Source: Paraburkholderia monticola (GTDB lineage: Bacteria > Pseudomonadota > Gammaproteobacteria > Burkholderiales > Burkholderiaceae). Taken from it: DNA of 64,000 nt. Made by a program: the position numbers and the translations under genes. The first letter of the stretch is position 1; the number at the start of each line of letters is the position of its first letter. Below, one piece after another: positions 8,661-16,550 of this stretch. The notes beneath the pieces were generated by a model. It was given only the letters and a program-made list of their open reading frames with translations. It was not told the DNA's origin and searched no databases. The stretch is taken from assembly GCF_001580545.1 (NCBI RefSeq), contig NZ_LRBG01000022.1:62001-126000 (forward strand), written 5' to 3'.

Positions 8661-9071
8661 ATGAATGAAATGAACTCGAGTGATTTCGAAGCCCTTCTTA
8701 CGGCGCAACGCAGCGCCATGATTCGAGATATTCCGACATCACCCGCCGTCGTTTCCAATGAGACGCCGACACTCACCAAGGCGGAACTTGCCGAGTTGCT
8801 GTTCGACAATGTCGGGCTCAACAAGCGGGAAGCGAAGGACATGGTCGAGGCGTTTTTCGAGGTGATCCGCGATGCGCTGGAGAGCGGCGACAGCGTGAAG
8901 CTGTCGGGCTTCGGTAACTTCCAGTTGCGCGACAAGCCGCAGCGTCCCGGCAGAAATCCGAAGACGGGCGAGGCGATTCCTATCGCCGCGCGTCGCGTGG
9001 TGACGTTTCATGCAAGTCAAAAGCTGAAGGCGCTGGTCGAGAACGGCGCCGAAGCGAGCTTCGCGCGCTGA
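8661..9071 (+). CDS. ihfA: integration host factor subunit alpha
   Basis: DNA-bending nucleoid protein that pairs with IhfB and assists recombination, replication and sigma-54 promoters. The HU/IHF fold begins at about residue 35 (LTKAELAELLFDNVGLNKRE), and the DNA-binding beta-arm carries GFGNFQLRDKPQRPGRNPKT followed by RRVVTFHASQKLK. It is 136 aa from ATG 8661, with about 33 residues ahead of the fold (MNEMNSSDFEALL), longer than the enterobacterial protein; as far as I recall this extension is usual in Burkholderia. The start is uncertain: TTG 8640 and ATG 8670 are also in frame and no clear ribosome binding site decides. Position after pheT is classical. Confidence 0.93.
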   Translation: MNEMNSSDFEALLTAQRSAMIRDIPTSPAVVSNETPTLTKAELAELLFDNVGLNKREAKDMVEAFFEVIRDALESGDSVKLSGFGNFQLRDKPQRPGRNPKTGEAIPIAARRVVTFHASQKLKALVENGAEASFAR

Positions 9072-9114
9072 TTGACTGGCGCGCTTTCGCGCAACCCATC
9101 ACGGCTAACTGACG

Positions 9115-9531
9115 ATGACCGCGACGATCGAAAAAGTCGTCTTGCCTCCGATTCCGGCGAAGCGCTACTTCACGATTGGTGAGGTCAGCGAACTTTGCGG
9201 GGTGAAGCCTCACGTGCTGCGCTACTGGGAGCAGGAGTTCACCCAGTTGAAGCCGGTCAAGCGGCGCGGCAATCGTCGGTACTATCAGCACCACGAGGTG
9301 CTGTTGATCCGGCGGATTCGCGAGTTGCTGTACGAGCAGGGCTTTACGATCAACGGGGCGCGCAACCGGCTCGATTCGCATGGCGGGGGTGGGCCCGATA
9401 CGGTGGTCGAGGAGGGCGAGGGTGCCGGCGGAGCCGCGGCGCAAACGCAGGCATCGGCGGCAACCGTTGCCGTCGATGTCGAGAAGTTGCGCCAGGAACT
9501 GCAAAACGTGATCGAGCTGCTGGGCCACTAG
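9115..9531 (+). CDS. MerR-family transcriptional regulator
   Basis: A 138-aa regulator with an N-terminal MerR helix-turn-helix (YFTIGEVSELCGVKPHVLRYWEQEF) and wing (RRGNRRYYQHHEV), a dimerisation helix, and a low-complexity Gly/Ala tail ending KLRQELQNVIELLGH. There is no metal-binding Cys cluster or drug-binding domain, so the signal it senses is unknown. It sits 43 nt after ihfA, the same place as the MerR gene behind ihfA in Pseudomonas and other proteobacteria. It is probably co-transcribed with ihfA and followed by tRNA-Pro. Confidence 0.9.
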   Translation: MTATIEKVVLPPIPAKRYFTIGEVSELCGVKPHVLRYWEQEFTQLKPVKRRGNRRYYQHHEVLLIRRIRELLYEQGFTINGARNRLDSHGGGGPDTVVEEGEGAGGAAAQTQASAATVAVDVEKLRQELQNVIELLGH

Positions 9532-9566
9532 TTCAAGGGCTTGTTCGCATTCTTCGCGCGGGGCAG

Positions 9567-9595
9567 TTCTAATCGAATAAAGTGTCTGTTATAAT
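9567..9595 (+). promoter_or_regulatory. promoter of tRNA-Pro
   Basis: A consensus -10 TATAAT (9590-9595) lies 17 bp after a weak -35 TTCTAA (9567-9572). The expected start is near 9602, just before the tRNA at 9608. Confidence 0.65.
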
Positions 9596-9607
9596 TTTTC
9601 TTCTGTT

Positions 9608-9686
<79 letters not shown>

Positions 9687-9692
9687 AAGATT

Positions 9693-9728
9693 AAAAGGAC
9701 TTACGGTGAAAGCTGTAAGTCCTTTTTT
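9693..9728 (+). terminator. Rho-independent terminator after tRNA-Pro
   Basis: A 12-bp stem AAAAGGACTTAC/GTAAGTCCTTTT with a 10-nt loop and a run of T. It ends the ihfA-merR-tRNA-Pro transcript and also faces the convergent acyl-CoA dehydrogenase gene. Confidence 0.9.
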
Positions 9729-9771
9729 CGTTTGTGTGCGCCGCTTATGGGCCAAGGTTGACAGCGTGTGC

Positions 9772-10917
9772 CTAAGCGCTCCCCAACGCCACAAACCGCT
9801 CCAGATGATGATCCTCATCCCCAAGCTGATGATCGATCATCACGAGCCGCTTCGCGTAGTGCGCGAGCGGCAGCTCCCACGTCATGCCGATGCCGCCGTG
9901 CAACTGGATGCATTCCTCCGCGACCCGCGTGCCGATCCGGCCGATGCTGTACTTCGCCGCCGACACCGCCCGCTCGCGCACGATGCGTTCGCCATCGAGC
10001 ACAGCCGCCGCATTGATCACCGCCGAGCGCGCCTGTTCGATGTCGAGCAGCAGATCGGCCATGCGGTGCTGCAACGCCTGGAAGCTGCCGATCGGCACGC
10101 CGAACTGCTTGCGCGTGCGCAGGTAGTCGAGCGTGTAGTCTTTCGCGACGTCCATCGCACCAACCGCTTCCGCGCACAGCGCGAGCACGCCGCAACTCAC
10201 CGCGAATTCGAGCGTGGCAAAGCCCTGGTCCACTGAGCCGAGCACGGCATCGTCGCCGAGCGTGACGTTGTCGAAGCTCACTTCGGCCGCGCGTCCTCCG
10301 TCGATCTTGCGATAGCCGCGCACGCTCACGCCCGCCGTGTCGCGCGGAACCAGAAACAGCGTGATGCCGGCTTCGTCATCGTCAGCGCCGCTCGTGCGCG
10401 CCGACACGAGGAACACGTGGGCATGCTCGCCATGCTGAACGACCGCCTTCGCGCCGTCCAACGTCCACACTCCGCCGTTGCCAGCTCCGTTGCGTCGCGC
10501 GCGTGTCGTGACGACCCGCGCAAGTTCGTAATGACTGTCCGGCTCGCCATGCGCAAGCGCAACGATCTGCGAGCCGTCGATCAACGAATGGAGCGTCGCT
10601 TTCTGCGCGTCGCTGCCGCTGCGAGCCATCGCCCGGCCGACGATCAGCGTATCGAGAAACGGCTCGACGACGAGCCCACGGCCGATGCTCTCGAACACGA
10701 CGGAAATATCGAACCCGCCGCCGCCAAAACCGCCGCTCGCTTCATCGAACAATGCGCCGATCACGCCCAGCTCCGCAAAGCGCGCCCACAATGGCGCGCT
10801 GAAGCCTTGCGTCGAAAGAGCGATCTTGTCGCGCGTCGCGAAGCTGTATTGCTCGCTGATAAAGCGATTCAGCGTATCCGCCAACATGCGGCGGTCTTCG
10901 GTGTGCTGGAAATTCAT
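9772..10917 (-). CDS. acyl-CoA dehydrogenase, small-subunit type (PimD-like)
   Basis: A 381-aa FAD enzyme that inserts the alpha-beta double bond into an acyl-CoA. The three ACAD domains are visible: helical N-domain (MNFQHTEDRRMLADTLNRF), beta-domain (VALAHGEPDSHYELARV) and C-terminal helical domain (LRTRKQFGVPIGSFQALQHR, CIQLHGGIGMTWELPLAHYA). It follows the larger acyl-CoA dehydrogenase after only 12 nt. The pair, together with the FadJ-like gene, resembles pimC/pimD of the pimeloyl-CoA pathway, where two unequal ACADs form a heteromer. Substrate is inferred from context only; a dicarboxylyl-CoA or alicyclic acyl-CoA is likely. Confidence 0.85.
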   Translation of the reverse strand: MNFQHTEDRRMLADTLNRFISEQYSFATRDKIALSTQGFSAPLWARFAELGVIGALFDEASGGFGGGGFDISVVFESIGRGLVVEPFLDTLIVGRAMARSGSDAQKATLHSLIDGSQIVALAHGEPDSHYELARVVTTRARRNGAGNGGVWTLDGAKAVVQHGEHAHVFLVSARTSGADDDEAGITLFLVPRDTAGVSVRGYRKIDGGRAAEVSFDNVTLGDDAVLGSVDQGFATLEFAVSCGVLALCAEAVGAMDVAKDYTLDYLRTRKQFGVPIGSFQALQHRMADLLLDIEQARSAVINAAAVLDGERIVRERAVSAAKYSIGRIGTRVAEECIQLHGGIGMTWELPLAHYAKRLVMIDHQLGDEDHHLERFVALGSA

Positions 10918-10929
10918 GACGTGCGCCTC

Positions 10930-12138
10930 TTACAGTCCGAGAATCATTTTGGAAATGATGTTCTTCTGGATTTCGTTCGAACCGCCGAAGATCGACAGCT
11001 TGCGATTGTTGAAGTACTGCGATGCGGCGCTCGCGGCTTCGTCGGGGCCGACCGGCACGCCGTCGAATCCTTCGTGCAGCGCTTCCTCCACGAATGGCTG
11101 CGCATAGGCGCCCATCGCGCGCCGCGTCAGCGACGAGATCTCCTGACGGATCTCGGTGCCGCGAATCTTCAGCATCGAACTCTCGGCGCCGGGCACGCCG
11201 CCACCCGCCACGGCCGCGATCACGCGCAGGTTGGTCGTCTTCATGTTCTCGAGATCGATCTCGACGCGCGCCATGCGTGCCGCGAACGCGGGATCCTCGG
11301 CAAGCGGTCGGCCATTGCGCAACTGCTTCGCGGCGATCTTGCGCAGCCGGTTGAACGCGGCGACCGAAAAGCCGACGCCCGCGATATTCGTGCGCTCATA
11401 CGTGAGCAGATATTTCGCGTAAGTCCAGCCCTTGTTCTCTTCGCCGACGAGATTCCCGGCAGGCACGCGCACATCCGTGAAAAACACTTCGTTGACTTCG
11501 TGCTCGCCGTCGAGCGTGATGATCGGCCGCACTTCGATGCCCGGCGTGTTCATGTCGATCAGCAGAAAGCTGATGCCTTCCTGTTTGCGCACATCGGTCG
11601 CAGTGCGCACGAGGCAGAAGATCATGTTCGCGTAGTGACCGAGCGTCGTCCACGTTTTCTGGCCATTGACGATGTAGTGCTCGCCCTGCGCGTCCGTGCC
11701 GCGCATCGCCGTCGTCCTGACCGACGCGAGATCGGAGCCCGCGCCCGGCTCCGAATAGCCCTGACACCACCAGTCGGAGCCATCGAGAATGCGCGGCAGC
11801 CAATGGCGCTTCTGCGGTTCACTGCCGTACTTGATCAGCACCGGCCCGAGCATGTTGACGCCGAACGGCACGACGCGCGGTGCGCCGGCGAGTGCGCATT
11901 CGTTCTCGAAGATGAATTTCTGCACCGGGCTCCAGCCCGGGCCGCCGTACTCTTTCGGCCAGTGATTCGCGAGCCAGCCTTGCGCGTTCAGAATCGCATG
12001 CCACTCGGCCACGTCGTCGCGCGTGAGACGCCGGCCACCGTGCACCTTGTCGGCGAGGCGTTGCGGGAGCCTGTCGCGCAGAAAGGCCAGCACGCTCGCG
12101 CGAAACGCTTCTTCTTCGGGGGTGAAGTTCAGATCCAT
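10930..12138 (-). CDS. acyl-CoA dehydrogenase, large-subunit type (PimC-like)
   Basis: A 402-aa acyl-CoA dehydrogenase. It has MDLNFTPEEEAFRASVLAF at the N-terminus, the flavin/substrate loop WWCQGYSEPGAGSDLASVRT in the middle, and FGGSNEIQKNIISKMILGL at the C-terminus, all classical ACAD motifs. It is second in a minus-strand operon: 29 nt after the FadJ-like gene and 12 nt before the small ACAD. By analogy with the Rhodopseudomonas pim operon it would be the large subunit of a pimeloyl-CoA dehydrogenase. This is inferred from order and size, not from a substrate-defining residue. Confidence 0.86.
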   Translation of the reverse strand: MDLNFTPEEEAFRASVLAFLRDRLPQRLADKVHGGRRLTRDDVAEWHAILNAQGWLANHWPKEYGGPGWSPVQKFIFENECALAGAPRVVPFGVNMLGPVLIKYGSEPQKRHWLPRILDGSDWWCQGYSEPGAGSDLASVRTTAMRGTDAQGEHYIVNGQKTWTTLGHYANMIFCLVRTATDVRKQEGISFLLIDMNTPGIEVRPIITLDGEHEVNEVFFTDVRVPAGNLVGEENKGWTYAKYLLTYERTNIAGVGFSVAAFNRLRKIAAKQLRNGRPLAEDPAFAARMARVEIDLENMKTTNLRVIAAVAGGGVPGAESSMLKIRGTEIRQEISSLTRRAMGAYAQPFVEEALHEGFDGVPVGPDEAASAASQYFNNRKLSIFGGSNEIQKNIISKMILGL

Positions 12139-12167
12139 CGCTGTGTTCCGTCCGTGTTCGTGGGGAC

Positions 12168-14288
12168 TCAGGCCGTCGTGTTCAGACTCGCGAAATCGGC
12201 GCCGCGCTCGACCAGTTCGATGAGCAGTGGCGACGGCCGCCAGAACAGCGGGTCTTCCTTCGCGAATTCGCGGATGTCGGCGAGAATCGTCGCGAGGCCG
12301 ACACCGTCCGCGTATTTCATCGGACCGCCGCGGTAGCGCGGAAAGCCGTAGCCGTACAGCAGGGTCACGTCGACATCGAGCGGGCGCAGCGCGATGCCTT
12401 CGTGCACGACGTTCGCGCCTTCGTTGATCATCGCGGCCATATAACGGCGCATGATCTCCTCGTCGCTGAAGCTGCGCGGCGTGATGCCCGCGCGCTCACG
12501 CTCGGCATCGATGATCGCCTCGACCTCGGGGTCGGGCAGGCCGCCGCGCGATCCTTCGGGGTACAGATAGAATCCGCGGCCGGTCTTCTGGCCGAACCAG
12601 CCGCGCTCGCACAGGCGGTCGGCGATCTGCACGTAGCGCGCGTTCGGGTCGCGCTTGGCCGCCCGGCGTTTGCGCGCCGCCCAGCCGATGTCGCCGCCCG
12701 CGAGGTCGACCACCTGGAACGGACCCATCGGGAAGCCGAACGCACGCACCGCCGCGTCGATCTGATACGGCGAGGCGCCGTCCTCCATCAGCGCGTCCGC
12801 GGCGGCGCGGTACACGGCCAGCAGCCGATTGCCGATGAAGCCGTCGCACACGCCCGCGCGCACCGGTGTCTTGCGCAGCTTCTTCGCGAGCTCGAACGCG
12901 GTCGCGACGACGTCGGCGCTGACCTGCTTCGGCACCACGACTTCGAGCAGCTTCATGATGTTGGCGGGCGAGAAGAAGTGCAGGCCGATCACATCGGCGG
13001 GGCGCGAGATGCTGGCCGCGATCGCGTCGATGTCCAGATACGAGGTGTTGGTCGCGAGCACCGCGCCGGGCTTGCAGACGCGATCGAGTTCGGCGAATAC
13101 GGCCTTCTTGACGTCGAGGTCCTCGAACACGGCTTCGATCACGAGGTCGGCCTGCGCGAGCGCATCGTACGACGTGCTGCCGCTCCAGCGCGCCATCAGC
13201 GCGGCTTTCTTCTCCGCGGTGAGGCGGCCTTTGGCGATCAGCCCGTCGTAGACTTTCTCGATGTGCGCACGGCCGCGCGCGAGCGAGGCTTCGTCGCGTT
13301 CGATCATCGTCACGGGCAGCCCCGCGTCGAGCACCGCGACCGCGATGCCCGCGCCCATCGTGCCACCGCCGACCACGCCGAGCGCGTCGAGCGCGCGCGG
13401 TTTCGCCTCGCGCGTTTCAGGCGCTTTCAGCACTTCGCGCTCGGCAAAGAACGCGTGAATCAGGCCGGCGCGCTGCGGGCTGTCGAGGCATTGCAGGAAT
13501 AGCTTGCGTTCGAGCTTCAGCCCCTCGTCGAAGGGCTGCTCGATCGCGGCTTCGACCGCGTCGACGACCTTCAGCGGCGAGAACAGGCCGCGCGCTTTCC
13601 TGGCGGTCTCCTCACGCGCTTTCGCGACCGCGGCGAGGCTCGCGGCGCGCTCGCTCAACGCAGTGGCGTCGCGCGTGCGGCGCACCGGCGCCTGCGCGGC
13701 GAGCAGCTCGTGCACGTAGGCGAGCCCTTCGGCGAAGATGTCGCCGCTGGCGCCGCGACGATCGATCAGGCCGAACCCGAGCGCTTCCTTCGCGCTCGCA
13801 TGGCGCCCGCTCAAGATCAGGTCGAGCGCGGCCGGCGCGCCAATCAGGCGCGGCGTGCGCTGCGTGCCGCCCGCGCCCGGCAGCAGACCCAACTGCACTT
13901 CGGGCAGGCCGAGCTTGGCGCCGTCGACGGCAATCCGGTAATGCGCGGCGAGCGCCACTTCGAGGCCGCCACCGAGCGCGGCGCCGTGCAGCGCGGCGAT
14001 CACGGGCTTCGCGCATGCCTCGATGCGGTTGTACACGTCCGGCAGCGACGGAGGCACCGGCGGCTTGCCGAACTCGCGAATATCGGCACCGGCGATGAAA
14101 TTGCGCCCCGCGCCGACGATCAGCACGGCCTCCACGGCGGGCTCGGCCTCGGCGGCGTCGATCGCGGCGAGCAGGCCGCGCCGCACATCGGCGGATAGCG
14201 CGTTGACCGGTGCATGGTCGATCGTGACGAGCAGCACCTTGCCGTGCAATTCGCGGGTGACGACGTCGGCTGAGGGGGGAAGGGTCAT
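12168..14288 (-). CDS. bifunctional enoyl-CoA hydratase / 3-hydroxyacyl-CoA dehydrogenase (FadJ/PimF-like)
   Basis: A 706-aa fusion that hydrates enoyl-CoA and oxidises the 3-hydroxyacyl-CoA. The N-terminal crotonase half has the oxyanion-hole motifs (NFIAGADIREFG, ALHGAALGGGLEVALAAHYR). The second half starts with a Rossmann NAD site (GVVGGGTMGAGIAVAVLDAG) and HLFFSPANIMKLLEVV-type dehydrogenase motifs, followed by two C-terminal 3HCDH domains (NRLLAVYRAAADALMEDG, YGYGFPRYRGGPM). ATG 14288 was chosen because GGAGA lies 8 nt upstream; the open frame extends further to 14363 without a binding site. First gene of the three-gene operon, divergent from the LysR gene with palindromes between them. 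Confidence 0.9.
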   Translation of the reverse strand: MTLPPSADVVTRELHGKVLLVTIDHAPVNALSADVRRGLLAAIDAAEAEPAVEAVLIVGAGRNFIAGADIREFGKPPVPPSLPDVYNRIEACAKPVIAALHGAALGGGLEVALAAHYRIAVDGAKLGLPEVQLGLLPGAGGTQRTPRLIGAPAALDLILSGRHASAKEALGFGLIDRRGASGDIFAEGLAYVHELLAAQAPVRRTRDATALSERAASLAAVAKAREETARKARGLFSPLKVVDAVEAAIEQPFDEGLKLERKLFLQCLDSPQRAGLIHAFFAEREVLKAPETREAKPRALDALGVVGGGTMGAGIAVAVLDAGLPVTMIERDEASLARGRAHIEKVYDGLIAKGRLTAEKKAALMARWSGSTSYDALAQADLVIEAVFEDLDVKKAVFAELDRVCKPGAVLATNTSYLDIDAIAASISRPADVIGLHFFSPANIMKLLEVVVPKQVSADVVATAFELAKKLRKTPVRAGVCDGFIGNRLLAVYRAAADALMEDGASPYQIDAAVRAFGFPMGPFQVVDLAGGDIGWAARKRRAAKRDPNARYVQIADRLCERGWFGQKTGRGFYLYPEGSRGGLPDPEVEAIIDAERERAGITPRSFSDEEIMRRYMAAMINEGANVVHEGIALRPLDVDVTLLYGYGFPRYRGGPMKYADGVGLATILADIREFAKEDPLFWRPSPLLIELVERGADFASLNTTA

Positions 14289-14356
14289 CGTGGGTGTCTC
14301 CGATTGATAGAGGCGAGGCGCGCCGGATCGTGCCATTCTGGAGTAGTCAAGGTTCA

Positions 14357-14403
14357 TTGACAATCACATGGCTAATTGACAGACTGTCAAAATTATTTTG
14401 ACA
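14357..14403. promoter_or_regulatory. overlapping palindromes between pim-like operon and lysR
   Basis: The 129-bp divergent spacer carries a perfect 15-mer palindrome TTGACAGACTGTCAA (14376-14390) overlapping a perfect 19-mer palindrome TGTCAAAATTATTTTGACA (14385-14403). A further TTGACA half-site lies at 14357. The 15-mer fits the T-N11-A rule for LysR-type binding sites. Half-sites repeat at 14357, 14376 and 14398. This is a likely operator array for the adjacent LysR regulator, acting on its own gene and on the divergent acyl-CoA operon. Confidence 0.7.
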
Positions 14404-14417
14404 AAGACTTCCTGGCG

Positions 14418-15326
14418 ATGGACGTCAACTCCCTGACCCTGCTCGTCGACATCCTCGACGCCGGCAACCTGAGCGAAGCGGCGCGAAGGCTGAAGATGAG
14501 CCGCGCGAACGTCAGCTATCACCTGAACCAGCTCGAGCGTTCGGTCGGGCTGCAATTGGTGCGTCGCACCACACGTCGCGTCGAGCCGACCGAGATCGGT
14601 TTGCAGCTGTACGAACACGGCCGCACGATCCGCAACGCGCTGCTTGCCGCGCGCGAGTCGGTGACGACGCTGGGCCAAAGCCTGCAGGGGCGCGTGCGTC
14701 TGAGCGCGCCGAGCGGCTATGGCCAGCTCGTCATGTCCGACTGGCTGATCGCGTTCAAGCGGCTATATCCGGGTATCGTGCTCGACGTGATGTTCGAGAA
14801 CCGCGTCGAGGATCTGATGCGCGACGAGATCGACATCGCGGTGCGCGTGATGTCGGAGCCGCCGCAAAACCTCGTCGCGCGGGATATGGGGCCGGTCCGG
14901 TATGTGGCCTGCGCGTCGGCCGAGTTCGCGCGCACGCACGGCCTGCCTGCCACGCTCGACGATCTGCCCGCCGCGCCGCTGATTACCGCGGCCGTGATCG
15001 GCAAGCAGTTGCGGCTCGCCGCGTATCTGCGCGACGAGCGTCACGAAGTCCTGCTCGAACCGACGATCATTTCGGAGAACTTTCTTTTTTTGCGGCAGGC
15101 GGTGCTGGCTGGTCTCGGCGTCGGACTCGTGCCCGACTACGTGGTGCAGGACGACCTGAAACGCGGCGCCGTGCTGAGCGCGCTCGATGCGTGGCGGCTC
15201 AGCATCTTCGGCACGCACATGTACATGCTGTACATGCCGAATCGGCATCACACGCGTGCCGCGGCGACCTTTATCGACTTCGTGCTGGAGCAGGCGCGGG
15301 GCTCGGGCAGAGGGGGCGCGAACTGA
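14418..15326 (+). CDS. LysR-family transcriptional regulator
   Basis: A 302-aa regulator with an N-terminal winged helix-turn-helix (NLSEAARRLKMSRANVSYHLNQLE) and a C-terminal substrate-binding-like effector domain (GRVRLSAPSGYGQLVMSDWL onward). ATG 14418 gives the standard start MDVNSLTLLVDILDAG; a TTG further upstream at 14376 lies inside the palindromic operator and was rejected. It is divergent from the PimF-C-D-like operon, so it most likely controls that operon in response to an acyl-CoA or the free acid. The 3' end overlaps a 13-bp tandem repeat shared with the end of the convergent glycosyltransferase gene. Confidence 0.92.
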   Translation: MDVNSLTLLVDILDAGNLSEAARRLKMSRANVSYHLNQLERSVGLQLVRRTTRRVEPTEIGLQLYEHGRTIRNALLAARESVTTLGQSLQGRVRLSAPSGYGQLVMSDWLIAFKRLYPGIVLDVMFENRVEDLMRDEIDIAVRVMSEPPQNLVARDMGPVRYVACASAEFARTHGLPATLDDLPAAPLITAAVIGKQLRLAAYLRDERHEVLLEPTIISENFLFLRQAVLAGLGVGLVPDYVVQDDLKRGAVLSALDAWRLSIFGTHMYMLYMPNRHHTRAAATFIDFVLEQARGSGRGGAN

Positions 15327-15369
15327 GGCGGCGAACTAAGGCGGCGAACTGAAGCGGCGAACTCAGGCG
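15318..15369. repeat. four tandem 13-bp repeats across two convergent stop codons
   Basis: Four head-to-tail copies of GCGAACTNARGCG: 15318-15330, 15331-15343, 15344-15356 and 15357-15369. The first copy contains the lysR stop codon and the last contains the glycosyltransferase stop codon. Changes in copy number would alter only the 36-bp spacer. Confidence 0.9.
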
Positions 15370-16229
15370 CCGAGTCTGCGCACGATCGCCGTCCTGACCA
15401 TCGGCACGCCGACGCGCAGCAGCTTGCGCACGCCTTCGTCGCTGCCGACCTTCTCGACCGCGTTGTCGATCATCGTCTGCATCACGCTTGCCGGATAAAA
15501 GTCGCGAAACAGCGGGTTCGCGCCGACTTTCTCGAACACGTGATGCAGGAACGAGCCCTCCGGCGGCCCGATACGCTTGAACAGTCCCATCTTGACGACG
15601 CGGTTGTTCCACAGATGCAGCGTGTACGCATCGGCGCAGAGCGCCGCGCATTCGTCGAAATAGCGCGGCAGGAACACCTTGTAGTAATCGTTGAAATGCA
15701 CCGGGTAGAAGAGGCTATCGGGAAGACCGGCCTTCACGCCGTAGACGGCGGTCAACAGACGCGGGCCCGTGTCGCCCCATTTCAGTGGCGTGCCTTTCAT
15801 CGCTTCGACGCGCTCGATCAGCTCGTGCAGGCGCGGTTGATCCGGGTCGAGCCGCAGCAGCGCATTGCAGATGCTCGACGATGTCTCCCGGCCCATCAGG
15901 TCGCCCTTGGCGTTGAGATCGAAATCGCGCAACAGCAGCATGTCGGTGTCGACCCAGATCTCATCGGTCTTCGTGAACATCACGAAGCGGAAATAGTCGG
16001 TGAAATGCTGCATCGACGGCACCCCGTTGATCGGGAAGTCGTTCAGCGAATCGCGCGGCAGCACCGTGGTCGCGTCTTTCGCGATCACACCGGGCGGCAG
16101 ATTGGCGATCGGCTCGTAGGTATAAAGGGAGACCTCGCTGCCGTACAGCGTGAACGATGTCAGACACGCGATCTCATAGGGAGAAAGTTCCGGGCCGTGC
16201 CAGAACGATGCAAATCTTGCCTTGCGCAT
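15363..16229 (-). CDS. DXD-motif glycosyltransferase family protein
   Basis: A 288-aa cytoplasmic protein with the fold hints of the sugar-transferase family that carries a DXD motif: QHFTDYFRFVMF followed by EIWVDTDMLLLRDFDL, where D-T-D would bind the nucleotide-sugar through a metal ion. N-terminal FASFWHGPELSPYEIACL and later LWNNRVVKMGL are typical of the same family (capsular polysaccharide/GT32-like enzymes). There is no signal peptide or membrane segment. It stands alone, convergent with lysR and divergent from the acyl-CoA synthetase, with no polysaccharide genes around it. Donor and acceptor cannot be predicted. Confidence 0.75.
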   Translation of the reverse strand: MRKARFASFWHGPELSPYEIACLTSFTLYGSEVSLYTYEPIANLPPGVIAKDATTVLPRDSLNDFPINGVPSMQHFTDYFRFVMFTKTDEIWVDTDMLLLRDFDLNAKGDLMGRETSSSICNALLRLDPDQPRLHELIERVEAMKGTPLKWGDTGPRLLTAVYGVKAGLPDSLFYPVHFNDYYKVFLPRYFDECAALCADAYTLHLWNNRVVKMGLFKRIGPPEGSFLHHVFEKVGANPLFRDFYPASVMQTMIDNAVEKVGSDEGVRKLLRVGVPMVRTAIVRRLGA

Positions 16230-16550
16230 AGCTCATCCAGGGTAGGGATCGTGCGGCGCAACATGCGCGCGGAATCTGTAACGATGCTAGACGGGTCCCG
16301 CACAGGTCTGATGTAAAGGGCTCAAATCACACAGGAGTTGTCGCGAAATGCGGAGTCCAGCGCAGCGCCCCGGCGATTATCGGCGGGAATATGTCGTATG
16401 TGACGAATTCAGCAGCGCGTGGCAAAGCGTGAAGAAAGCGGCGCGAGACCGTGGGCTAAACTGAACGACACCGCCCTGCAGCGTGCTTGCAGCAAACAAT
16501 GGGCCACGCAGTGCGCGCGGCCGCAAAAAAGACGAAACGAAGGAGACACG
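16230..16550. other. divergent intergenic region
   Basis: 321 bp between the glycosyltransferase (leftward) and the acyl-CoA synthetase (rightward). It should hold both promoters, but no pair of boxes near consensus was found. AGGAGA at 16541-16546 is the binding site for the gene at 16551. No gene or repeat seen. Confidence 0.5.

Noticed and set aside
10417..12336. 639-aa plus-strand frame across the acyl-CoA dehydrogenases
   Set aside because: Shadow of two clear ACAD genes; no recognisable motif.
16419..16550. longer N-terminus of the acyl-CoA synthetase
   Set aside because: The extra 44 residues have no homology pattern and no ribosome binding site; AGGAGA marks the start at 16551.
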